Of a stretch of DNA of 47,199 nucleotides, positions 24,567 to 34,400 are shown one piece after another; positions within the stretch are counted from its first letter, which is position 1; each line of letters begins with the position of its first letter. The position numbers and the translations under genes were made by a program. The DNA comes from Nemertoderma westbladi (taxonomy: Eukaryota > Xenacoelomorpha > Nemertodermatida > Nemertodermatidae). The notes under the pieces were generated by a model, which saw nothing but the letters and a program-made list of their open reading frames with translations, was not told the DNA's origin and ran no database searches. The stretch spans positions 1 through 47,199 of the forward strand of contig JAUCBJ010003477.1 of NCBI GenBank assembly GCA_032718475.1, read 5' to 3'.

Positions 24567-25703
24567 TAGATAAAATATTTATTTGAAAAAAAGAGCGTTG
24601 GTGTGGTTGATCACCAGCGTAACTTTATACACAGATTTAAACTTTTTGTTACTAAATCCTGCTAGTAAGGATTGATTCTGACCAGCCTTTGATCGATATT
24701 AATACTGATATATAAATAACTTTATACTTCTCATGATGCATCATGACCTACTATAAATACGACCCGCCAAGCTGCTGCAAAGCCCCTACATTTAGTGGGT
24801 ATTCATTGTTAACTAATTGAAAGTGAGATTAGAAGTCAAAACACCGACTTTTAATAAACACAAAACTATTAATATTGACTTCAACGCACTAAATAATTAT
24901 ACTATGGTTATATCAAAGTCTTTAAAGAGATAGAGGAGTATTTGGAGTGCATTTTTTATCAATTATGAAAGATGCTAACATGGGTGCCAGGAAATCCCCT
25001 TAGCTCGAAAACTACTGCGGCTATTTAATTTTTTTGCCTCATTTCAAAGACGACATAATTTTAGTTAGAGCCCGGTACTTTCAACGCGCGTGGCCTAATT
25101 GTTTCAGGGATTCTAACCGAGAGAAATAACTGGCCCATTATAAATTTAGGAGCTTGGCAGCGTCTTGGCGGGTCGTATCTATAGTTTAGGTAATGCATGA
25201 TGGATCTGTATGTCACCGCTACTGCATCATTTATAACGATTTTTGCTTTGTACAATGATTTTGTTGTTATCACAATTCCCAAACTCTGGCTACCCTGTCA
25301 TTCTCGTGATAGTTTCTGCCATGAACCATCAAGGGGTGTAGTGTCTTCTGCTGTAAGAACAAGAGCTGCCCGGAATTCTATTGATCTGATCTGTTGCCCG
25401 GAATAAATTAATCTTCACATCAGAGAATGTGATTCCGGTTGATTTCCATAATCTGGTAATTTCACGCGGGAGTGTTGGTTGGATTTTTTTTGTCGTTTCC
25501 CATATGCCTGTGGACTACTAAGTCATTACTCGTGGAGCGGAGATTGGGAATATTATAGAATATATATTAGATTTTGCCATTTGTCCGATTGGTGTAGATA
25601 TTTTATTTTTTGATTTTCTGATCAAAATTATAATATAATATTGTCAATTAAAGTTGCATTTTCAACTGAATCTAATTTAATTATTATTGGTGGTATATTT
25701 TAG
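24567..25703. other. Non-coding interval containing a MITE-like element
   Basis: Apart from the inverted-repeat element at 24735-25203, nothing coding is supported. The short ORFs near 25061-25406 lie partly in the inverted repeat and have no recognisable domain. The last 80 bases form an AT-rich stretch ending in a good splice acceptor at 25702-25703. Confidence 0.5.
24735..25203. mobile_element. MITE-like element with about 60-bp imperfect inverted repeats
   Basis: The left arm (24735-24794) and the reverse complement of the right arm (25142-25203) share atacgacccgccaag and continue on both sides with matches such as catgatgca/catcatgca and ctacattta/ctaaattta. The roughly 350 bp between the arms show no coding sequence. 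A short non-coding segment bounded by inverted repeats is the form of a miniature DNA transposon. No clear target-site duplication was seen, so the exact ends are uncertain. Confidence 0.6.
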
Positions 25704-25846
25704 GGTTATTTGGTCCATATTGTTTGAACAAGTGCGGCTGTATGAACGGTGCGAACTGCGATAAGTCTACTGGAAAATGTGAATGTCGTCCAGGATGGAC
25801 TGGTACTAATTGCGACCAGCAATGTGAACCAGGAATGTATGGCGAG
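25704..25846 (+). CDS. EGF-like domain exon (MEGF-type)
   Basis: Internal exon bounded by an AG acceptor (25702-25703) and a GT donor (gttagt at 25847). After two bases of a split codon it encodes 47 residues. They contain LFGPYCLNKCGCMNG, then KCECRPGWTGTNC, then QQCEPGMYGE. The cysteine spacing and the G-W-T-G-x-x-C signature are those of EGF/laminin-EGF repeats of MEGF10/11-type or related extracellular proteins. The exon ends at a codon boundary and joins in frame to the next exon. The protein would be secreted or a membrane ectodomain. No upstream exon was recognised in the window, so this may be part of a gene with very long introns or an isolated gene fragment. Confidence 0.8.
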
Positions 25847-26045
25847 GTTAGTGGACTTCTTAACTAACAATAGTGTAATGTATCTGTATGATGGCATTAT
25901 TACATAGGCTTACTAAGATACGGTACACTCTTTATAATGATTGCGGCCAATAAATTGGGAGATATCGTATCGTCATTTCGCAAATTTATAAATAATTAAA
26001 TTGTTTTTTTTTTGTTTAAATTGGGTTTATATGCTATTTCTATAG

Positions 26046-26221
26046 GCCTGTATATATGAGTGCCAATGTGAGAATGGTGGTCGATGCAGTGGTATTAATG
26101 GAACTTGCCAATGCGGTTCTGGGTGGACTGGCGAGAGATGCCAATTGAGATGCCCTGAGGGGAGATTTGGACCAGCTTGTCAAGAAGTATGCGCTTGTTT
26201 GAATGGCGGAGTTTGCTCTGG
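26046..26221 (+). CDS. Second EGF-like exon of the same gene or fragment
   Basis: Exon between an AG acceptor (26044-26045) and a GTAAG donor (26222). Spliced to the exon at 25704-25846 it continues the EGF pattern: ACIYECQCENGGRC, then GTCQCGSGWTGERC, then LRCPEGRFGPACQ and VCACLNGGVC. It ends after two bases of a codon. No stop codon or frameshift interrupts the two exons, which suggests recent or continuing selection. No further EGF exon was found downstream, where the LTR retrotransposon begins about 730 bp later; the next exon may lie beyond the window. The parent gene cannot be named from two repeats. Confidence 0.8.
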
Positions 26222-26579
26222 GTAAGATTAAAATAAATGAACGAAATATCTCTTATAATTAATGAGCAATTAAAGATGTCAATCTGGTTTAGGGCTTTCA
26301 TATTATTGGTTTGAAGGTTATCATAGGTTTATTTTATCCAACCATAGAAGCATAACAAAACAAAGAGTGATACAAGTAATGCATAACAGTGATAGAGATA
26401 TAATAGTTATTGGTATTTGGGTGGTTTCATATAATATACATTGTAGCGAGTGGATAATGACGACCAAGTACTGTACAGTGAGGTTGAGCACAGTGTCTGC
26501 AGATCATGGGAGACCATGACTTGACTACCTTGGGTACGTAAGTTATCAGCTATACATTAATATGGTTTGAATTTATTAC

Positions 26580-26730
26580 AAATTACAGTAATTTTCCGGC
26601 ATCAGTCAGGAATGATCCCGAAGTTTGTTGGACACAGGTTTTGCAAAGTCGACAATGACGTCCAGGTGGGATCGAACTGGTGATCCCCCGGTCACCAGTT
26701 AGAGTCTAGCGCTCTAACAACTCAGCTGTA
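26580..26730 (-). mobile_element. tRNA-derived SINE head and proximal body
   Basis: On the minus strand agctgagttgttagagcgc (plus 26710-26728) fits an RNA polymerase III A box, and agttcgatcccac (plus 26667-26679) fits a B box, about 35 bp apart as in a tRNA. The T-stem does not pair well and there is no clean acceptor stem, so this is not a functional tRNA gene. A tRNA-unrelated body follows (minus strand: gtgtccaacaaacttcgg, then atgccggaaaattactg). The 3' end of the SINE could not be placed. Confidence 0.6.
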
Positions 26731-26950
26731 AATAATAAGAGGGTAAATTTCCTGCCCTTCAACCCCCCTTTTAATCTGCACTACCCCAACCCAAAGGTGC
26801 ACAGAGGATTTATTACAGGCAGATATTAACAGAAAATTGATGTTATAAAAGTAGTATATTTTAGGCTTGGAGGCGACCCAATTTCTAAGAAATATTAAAA
26901 CTTACCTTATACCGATAGTATTGATACTTGAATATTAATTTACCATGTCA

Positions 26951-26955
26951 ATGTC
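26951..26955. repeat. Target-site duplication (left) of the LTR retrotransposon
   Basis: atgtc here is repeated exactly at 38350-38354, on the other side of the element. A 5-bp duplication is the usual length for BEL/Pao elements. Confidence 0.9.
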
Positions 26956-28159
26956 TGTTCGCGCTTTTAGACCTTTGGCAGTTTAACCCGCCAAATTAGG
27001 ATGTCTTTTAGATAATAAATCACTTTTAACCTATGACAAGTATTTGATTCACTACACTAGTCGAAACCAATCTGTGCGCGATCATTCACCCGCTGGATAT
27101 ACCCGGGAGATTGGGTTCGACGGCTTAATTTTATTGCTATGTAAGCCTAATGTATTATTCGACTGACAGTATTATATAATCTCTGACAATATTATTCACC
27201 TTCGGGGAATATTAACAGTTCCTTTAGGACGTGGCGCTCTATCTATATAAACAGAGTTATGACTTAAACTACTCACAACGATATGGCTTAGTTACAATTC
27301 ACATATATGGCGCATTCTTTAGGAAATGCTTCGTTATCAGTCTCACTCATACACAATGCTGCACAATACTGCACACTGATCTGCCGATCTTCACTGATTT
27401 TAGTCACATATAAAAGGAACACGGACCGAATCATGTAGGGTCTATCAAATAACATTAGATTCACTTCAAACCACTCAACATAGGTCGCAATCATTTATCT
27501 GTAACCTTTCTCTCTTACCTTCGGTATATCAAGAATATTGGGTTTTCGGGGTTATTTGTCGTTATTCCAAATATAATAATTCATCAACCATATTATGAAG
27601 AACTGACAGTAAATAGCAGTATAACAATATCAAGGTATGCACAGTGTTACACAGTATGCAGTGTATGCAGTACTGCAGTATGCAGACATCAGTATGCAAT
27701 ATGCAGATAACGGATATATGTCCTTATAATTAAGCCTACTAGTGTAGGACTAAAAACTGAAAACACGGAGGTGCCAAAAGCCGGTTCTTAGGCTCTGGGC
27801 AAAACATAACACTGAACTACTGAGTTTCTGTATACACCTCTAACACAGAGACAACAAACGCTCTGATTGGTCAACCTGAACAACGAGAGAACAAAGAAAC
27901 AAAGAAACGTCGACGTGGCAATATCAGCTGCTAGCCGTCGTCATGGTAGCGACACTGTTTTCAAGAGTATCGAGCTTTTACGTCATGGAATTACGGATTA
28001 TGTCCTCTAAAGTACAAATACAGAAGAAATAGCTTTTATGTCCGCTAAAACACCAGTACAGCAAGGACACGGCCTTTTTATGCCTGGTAAACCAACTACA
28101 GAGTATTTTACGGGAAAAATAAGGAAAAATAACCGGACAATTCAGCAAAAGCTTTTACA
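26956..28159 (-). repeat. 3' LTR (minus-strand orientation)
   Basis: 1204-bp copy of the terminal repeat, with TG at 26956 and CA at 28158-28159. Differs from the 5' copy by lacking one 7-bp unit in the gtatgcag microsatellite near 27677 and by two bases near 27983-27985. Contains a CCAAT-type box and, on the minus strand, a tttatatagat TATA-like word (plus 27241-27251). Small ORFs inside it occur identically in both LTRs and are not genes. Confidence 0.95.
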
Positions 28160-28176
28160 CCGCTCCCAGAAAATGG
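28160..28176 (-). promoter_or_regulatory. Candidate polypurine tract next to the 3' LTR
   Basis: On the minus strand tctgggagcgg directly precedes the LTR start (tgtaaaagc). Its G-rich purine run is where plus-strand DNA priming would be expected, although a C interrupts it. Confidence 0.5.
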
Positions 28177-28237
28177 GATTTTCAGTCTATAAAATATAAA
28201 AATCACAGTTTCTAAAACATAAAGATACTCTAAACAG

Positions 28238-28443
28238 TTAGTCTTTCTTACGCAGACGGCGTTTACGCAGTTTTTTGAGGCTAGCAAGAGTCTTTTTCTC
28301 TTTGGGGGGAGCCACTTTACTAGGAGGGCCATAACTCCTGGGTGAAGGGTGCAATATGATTGCATCAGAAGGTGTAGGATTGTGGTCGAGGTATCTGCCG
28401 TTTCGATATGCTTCTCCTCGAGCTGATTTTCCTCCGCTCGTAG
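28238..28443 (-). CDS. Possible terminal exon encoding a basic tail
   Basis: On the minus strand an AG acceptor (atccag) at about 28444 precedes an open stretch of 67 codons. It is rich in Ser, Gly and Pro, then strongly basic, ending LKKLRKRRLRKKD before a stop at 28238-28240. A GT-AG intron from a donor (cg|gtaaat) just below 29088 to this acceptor would join it in phase to the 231-codon ORF after residue 223, giving about 291 residues. The basic end could be a nuclear or nucleolar signal or a nucleic-acid-binding tail. The splice is inferred; another frame is also partly open across 28395-28500, so a frameshifted relic is an alternative. Confidence 0.4.
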
Positions 28444-29061
28444 CTGGATACGTTCATCCAAAAACTCTCGCAGAGAATAGAATCGTCCAAGTTCGATAAC
28501 TTCTTAGAGATTCTGGATTTCCCAATCGAATTGAGATAAGGCCAATTCGTTTATCGATTGGACTTACTGTTATAACTTACGTTTATCTGAACAAACGCAG
28601 GTTTCTTTTTTGATCTTTATAGAATAGCGTTTAACTCGTTTCGTACAACGCTCTCCTTCACCTTGATGAAGGGTTGTATCGCGTTAAACGGGAACGACCA
28701 TACGGTTGGATAGTGATATTAGGTGTCCGCGTCACAATCCGGCTAGGTAAGATGGGCGGCTAGCTAGAAATCACTGTCGGAGTGTTACCGATTAATTGTT
28801 AGGGTAGCACTAGATCTTGAACAGTGAATACCGTCCGCGAGGATCCGCGACACCACCAGGATCGCAGGTCTGAGGTCCAACTAAGGAATGAGGAGGTTTG
28901 ACCGAGTATTCCGGGACTCTGATCGTAGGTTTACTCTAGGATCGTTAGAGCCGAGTGAGCATAGGTGATACGTCAAACAAGTTTCGCTCGAAACTCCAGT
29001 AAATATAACGAACACAACTGTGTTTAACACAACGTTTCCGTGGATGTTTATGTCTTTCCGT
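28444..29061 (-). other. Putative intron or untranslated interval inside the LTR element
   Basis: Lies between the 231-codon ORF and the basic exon. All three minus-strand frames are broken by stops. One frame near 28400-28500 encodes a coiled-coil-like Glu/Leu/Arg-rich stretch (FLDERIQLRAEENQLEEKH) that could be a decayed part of the same protein. Confidence 0.4.
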
Positions 29062-29757
29062 TTATTGGCTGGGTCTAGGGCATTTACCGTAATAATACCC
29101 AAAAACGTACGTCTTGTAGGGGAAACGCGAGTGATCTTTCTCCAGCTTACAATATTCCTCCATCCGTTCGAAGCTATTCGGTACAACAGGTAGCGGTCGA
29201 TCGGCGGTAAGATACATCATAGGGGAATTGAGCCGTTTGAGTTCTACCATGCGGTCATGATGTATACCTTGAGGATATCGAGTTTCTAGATTTTGTTGAC
29301 TGGCAATATTGAGATATGTTTCTATCAGGAATTCCAGATAATCGTTGAAGTCGCTGCGTTTATCCGGCTCCTCAACGTCTTCTCTTTCGAGTCTGTTTCG
29401 AATAGAATTCTCGTGTTCCATTCTCGGTTTATCGTTCCGCCTCCGCTGGGTAGGATATTTCAATCGTACCATTTCCCTTTTGGTGTCGACATTGTCCGTA
29501 TCGTGTAAATCGATAGGATGACCAGTAGTTAAGAAGCCCATATACGTACCATTACGCTGCGTATATCGAGCAGCGAATTTTCTATAGTCCAACTCACGCG
29601 TGAGCTGCTCTTGGGACATTGGCGGTTCGATATAACGACCATCGTCCTCCGCAGCAGTTGGACTAACGTCGCCGCGTATTAAGCTATCAACAAACGCTTG
29701 TAAAAGTAGAGTATATCGCTCCCCGATACCAAGACCATCTTCTATCAACTCCGTCAT
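29062..29757 (-). CDS. Unknown 231-residue ORF in the 3' part of the LTR element
   Basis: I do not recognise this protein. It is 231 residues from ATG (29757) to a stop at 29062-29064, rich in charged residues. It includes YIEPPMSQEQLTRELDYRKF (about 42-61), a dense Arg/Glu/Asp stretch (about 85-135), FNDYLEFLIETYLNIASQQN and an aromatic end (YVFGYYYGK). No signal peptide, transmembrane segment or zinc motif is apparent, so it does not look like an envelope protein. An in-frame stop lies about 20 codons upstream, and a splice-acceptor-like cag sits 2 bases before the ATG, compatible with expression from a spliced RNA. It lies where integrase would be expected in an intact relative, or beyond it. 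It may be a captured host gene, an element-specific accessory protein or a divergent remnant. Confidence 0.55.
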   Translation of the reverse strand: MTELIEDGLGIGERYTLLLQAFVDSLIRGDVSPTAAEDDGRYIEPPMSQEQLTRELDYRKFAARYTQRNGTYMGFLTTGHPIDLHDTDNVDTKREMVRLKYPTQRRRNDKPRMEHENSIRNRLEREDVEEPDKRSDFNDYLEFLIETYLNIASQQNLETRYPQGIHHDRMVELKRLNSPMMYLTADRPLPVVPNSFERMEEYCKLEKDHSRFPYKTYVFGYYYGKCPRPSQ

Positions 29758-31410
29758 ACCTGCTATATGTGAGTTTATCCATATTATAAGGAGTTTATAT
29801 TTAGGCTAGCGAGCGTCGCTGCCTACTCCAATTAACCCCCGGGCAGTACGAGATCCTCAGCGCCGATGTGTCGTCGCCGCTGTACTTTCGCCAACGACGT
29901 AGCCGCACAACGACAACGACAACCGGCACAAGTCACTCAACTGTCCGTCCCAAAGGCTTAGATGTACTTCAGGTTTTCCTTGGAGAGTTAGGTTACTTTT
30001 ACGATTGCGACTAGCTACTGTAAACACACCTTAGCAGTAACATTCACCTATAAACTCACAAATACCACACACACAACTTGTCACAAATTACACACATTCG
30101 GGCCATTTGTCCGTTAGTCAATGCCTTCCAGAATGTCACTGTATTATTATGTATCCTTGGATACTAGTAGTGCGCTATTTATTCCCTATGCTATTCAATG
30201 GGACAAGCTTTCTATTGTTCTTTTAACTCAATTCTAATTCTAGCGTGGTTGTTGCTATGGTGACATTATGCAAAGCTAGCGGTAGAATTAGGGTGATTCC
30301 AATGCATACAGATCTGGGATGTTATTTAATAGTATTCTTTAATAGTCAATGTTCTGTTTTATACATGACTTTATGAATTTTATCGGCTATTGACTATGTT
30401 TGGGAGACTTTCGCACACTCATATGCATAATAAGATAAATCTCCGCTCCCTTGATCTATTAATTAATGGAATTTTGGGAATGTTATAAATTGCGAAAAAA
30501 TGGCAATTTATTAAATTCATTAAAATGCATGAATTTAAATTTATTCCCTGAAATTTTATTATTTGATAATTAAATGGACATATTTTGATTCTAGAATATG
30601 TCTGGGGACACAAGATCCTTAATTCTGTGACAATTGTCTTTTTAAGAATATCGGTAAATGCTACGATATCTTAATTGACTAGAATTGTTGAAGGATCTGA
30701 ATTTTACAGATTTTGATTTATTAGATTTGCAAATATTAAATAATTAATATTTGAGATGGGCACCAATTTATTCCAGAACTTGTCTGGGGACGTTAACCAC
30801 TGATTCTAAAATTTGTCTTTCAAGTATATCGGTGGGTGCCGCGATATCTTAATCGACTAGAATTGCAGATGGTCAAAGGGTTTAACAGATTTATTTTGCG
30901 TTATACGCTACTGTTAAAGGGACATCACGCTACTATATGTATTATTTAATATACGGTATGAGAGCAATATCGCACGAAGCAATGTCAGTGTGAAGAGGCA
31001 AGTCGTTTCCAAGGTCTACCCAGAGCTTGGTTTAGCCGAGACACGAGGATCTGAACTTTGCATTCCTAATACTCTGCCTACCAATAATACTTTAATATAG
31101 TAGTGGCTTTATTGTACTTTAATAAGTACGGACATTTCATCTTACCGTAGTTACGTATTTGTAATGTAATACGGACAGTAAGGAAGAAGGAAAAGAATTA
31201 TTTCTTGCCGTCGCACTAAATATAATATATACGTAATTACGCACGCAATAAACACGAATATATTGCACTATTCTACTAAATAATCGCTAAATAAGATTCT
31301 ACTAAATTAAATAAAACGATTATAATAAAATCACGTAGTAATACATACATAAATATAAAAATAATAAAATAATATAAAATAATAGAGTCATACACCCACT
31401 CCATATGTTG
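29758..31410 (-). other. Non-coding interval between the two ORFs of the LTR element
   Basis: AT-rich, with stops in all frames. No integrase HHCC or D,D-35-E region could be read. It includes a degenerate direct duplication at 30560-30903 (annotated separately). This is where an integrase and the 3' part of pol would be expected, so it probably replaces them. Confidence 0.5.
30560..30903. repeat. Degenerate direct duplication, period about 182 bp
   Basis: The first copy (from about 30560) and the second (from about 30742) share tgtctggggac, atatcggt, gatatcttaat, gactagaattg and acagatttt in the same order and spacing. The copies have diverged considerably, in contrast to the near-identical LTRs, so the duplication predates this insertion. 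Confidence 0.7.
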
Positions 31411-34400
31411 TTACGTTATGGAGTCCCTAGATGTTTGAAGGATTAGGGAGGTGGTCGTGGGAAGAGAATCTTGCCTTCCACAGTTTCCGGAGAGTCCTCC
31501 ATTCCCTTCCGGTAAACACAAACGACCAGCTGGGCGATTGAGTCGCTGCATCCCGAATACAATTCCAGGTTTCCTCTTCGTCCTGGAATAGTGACGATAG
31601 AAACATCGCTCTAAGTACACGACGGCCTTACAAAGCCGATTCCAGGAGCTATAGTGGTCCGTCGCTCTCTGCAGGAGAGGTGAGAGTCCCTGCGAGACGT
31701 CTGATGTTCCAGAGTTCCAATCGCTCTCTCTGATCTTCATGAAGGATCCACTCGCGGTGGGGAGGTCCAGATCCACGGCGTCGTCCCTGGCAACATGTAA
31801 TACCGACAGATCTATCCCGGGTTCAAATAACTCCGATCCACCCGTCCGGGTTTCAGGTTCGACTTTCTCCGCTCCCTTGGCTGGTCTAATCTCAGTCGGA
31901 GTAAGATGGGGAGGCCATTCATTCTCCTTACTCAGGAAGTCGGGTTCACCTAACCGGTCTATAGTATCTGTCAGTTCTTGAGGAGTTGCTCCTCTGGAAG
32001 CGATGTCCGTTGGATTAAACTTCTTGGGGCAATATCTCCATTGATCTACATTGGAGCTAAGATTGTCATTATCTGAGGAGTGTGGTGTTCCCTCAGTTGG
32101 GTCGTCTCCCTCACTAGTATCATCTTCCCATTCACTCACCTGGCGGACGCGATCTTGAAGCAGTCTTTCTCTGAGCGTTCTTCGGGAAGGTCCAGTAAGG
32201 TACCAACCTACTCTAGTTCTTACCGCATAGGTCTGTAGTGGCTGCGGTTGAGCAGGTCGTTTCTCTAATGTCTCCAGCGCCTCATGCGCGTTTTGGCCGA
32301 TGAGTATTTGCACTCCAGGATAATCAGTCTGGAATCGAGGTATGTTAAGATGTTGGATGCTCTCATCCTCGTCCCAATTATAAAGGTCTGCTTGAGTAGT
32401 AGCGAAGTTCTTTATAGCCACCATTTTCACTGACCTTATACTGTATTCTCCTAGTTTATCCTGTGGGGTGGACAACTCACCTATATAATAGTCGGCAGCT
32501 ACAGTAGAATTCCAAACCTGCATGATCCCTGACATGTTTAGCTTGGTTCGGAACTTGGGTTGTCCAGCAAAGATGACTTCGGCTAGTTCTTTATCGATGA
32601 ATGTTCCTGTGCTACCGGAGTCCAGGAGGGCGTTCACTATATAGCTCTTCTGAGGTCCGTGGACCCGTAACTGGACTACAGGAAATTCTCGGATTCCTAT
32701 ATTGGAAGTTGGCGCTTTCCAAGATGGTTGTTGATCTGAAGTAGTTAGGGTGAGGTCGCTGTCTGTGTCTTTCTCATACACGAGTGCTCGATACACTGCG
32801 GTGGTGTTTATTAGGTAACAGGATTCGTTTTGGTCGGAGAACTCGTCCGTATAGAATCCTTCCATCTCAGATTGATCAGTGTCGTTCACATCACTGAATT
32901 GGACATGTAGTTCGGACTCACTTACCTGACTCGGGCTGTTTCGTTCGAATTCCGTGTGCAACAAGATATGATGTTTTGCGCCGCACTGTGCACACCTTGC
33001 GTCGGAGTTACAGGTTCGCCGTTGGTGTCCTCGTCTGAGGCAATTATAACACAACCGCTTATCCCACATGACTTCACGTCTATCATTTAGTGATTTCCTC
33101 AGGAATTTATCACACGCATTTAAACGGTGGGGCCCGTCGCACAGCACACATTTCGGCTTGATGTTACTTACTTTAACCTGTGCTATGTGGTGCACACTTG
33201 TTCTTTCCTCGGGCTTTCTCACCTGAATTCTTTTAGGAGACGTAGGAAGGGTTTTTTGTACCGGTTCCCTTCTGTCATTGGGTCGAGACTCGGATTTACT
33301 TACCTGATCTTTAGGCATTTTATTGACATAATAAGATCTGTCAGTGTCTTTCCCGCTGTCCTCTCCTTGAGAAGTTTGGCTTTTACCGTCGTCGGTATAA
33401 CATACTGGTGTTACCCTTCTCCTAGAAACGGGTTTCTCACTTACCTTGTTTTCCAATGTCTTCTCTCTGGACTGCCTTAGGAGCTGTAATTTCACTTCTC
33501 TATCCAGGAATGACATGAGATCAGCCATGGTAGGGTCTCGTTGTTGTTGTTCCATCATATATAACACCTTCTTGTCCCAGCGTGTACCTACTCCACCCTT
33601 GGGCAAAGTAGATGCTAAGGCTCCTACAACCATAGAATTCTGGTATTCATGAGACTTACCTAACCAATCTAGTTGTCTACAGATCTCCTGAATCTCATCG
33701 GAAAACTCTATAATCCCGCTGCTAAGAAACTTTCGGGGCGCCATTAATTTCGCATATAAATACCTAGCTATGTTAGTCCTATTACCATACCTGATGTTTA
33801 GTGTATCCCAAACTTGTCTTAATCCATCTGGATGTCCAATAAATTTTAACGCCATTGACTTGGGAGGTCCTTCCAAACATTCGATGAGGAATCTAAGTTT
33901 CTCTCCGTTAGATAGTACAGAGTTCTGTATGTTATCTTTATAATATTCATTAAAAGGTAACCATTTCATCTCATCTCCATTGAACTTGACGATCTCTCCC
34001 ACCTTTACCGCTTGCCGGGCTTCAGTTCTAGCCATTTGACGCGTAAAACTTTCTTGAGCCATCGTATTATTGAATATAGAATTATCGGTATATAAATTTC
34101 TCGGATTATGATCAGGTCTATATGGAATATTATTATCAACAGGTTTATAATTACCCTGAATAGGGTTTACTATAGGAGTTTCTACTTCACTAGCAGTATA
34201 GATGCGTGTAGGCTCCACACCTTGCGCATGAAATACTTCAGACCTAACGGGTTGACACATTGTTACAGGGGGTGGTGTTATACCCCTTTGTATGTTCACT
34301 AATTTATCGCATTCTAACGCGATACTTTGCTGCACCTTTTGCAACTCTAACCTACTTTCCCTTACTGTTCCCTTGAGCTGCTGAACAGTCTCTTCCATTT

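Larger units (their letters stand above)
26222..26955. other. Intron-like interval with SINE head
   Basis: After the EGF donor site the sequence is AT-rich and non-coding. It contains a tRNA-like segment on the minus strand (annotated separately). The last bases before the LTR element, atgtc at 26951-26955, are one half of its target duplication. Confidence 0.5.

Noticed and set aside
25240-25480. Possible extra exon upstream of the EGF exons
   Set aside because: Short open stretches exist, but there is no cysteine pattern and no matching splice-site pair.
26661-26730. Functional tRNA gene on the minus strand
   Set aside because: A and B boxes are good, but the T-stem and acceptor stem do not pair and a SINE-like body follows.
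27231-27494. Short ORFs repeated at 37414-37677
   Set aside because: They lie inside the two LTRs and are identical because the LTRs are; no domain or conserved coding pattern was seen.
29062-29757. Envelope-like gene in the LTR element
   Set aside because: No signal peptide, membrane span, glycosylation-rich ectodomain or furin-type site is apparent in this charged protein.
28160-31410. Decayed integrase in the 3' part of the LTR element
   Set aside because: I read the minus-strand frames for the HHCC and D,D,E pattern and found none. A profile search would be decisive, so very weak remnants remain possible.
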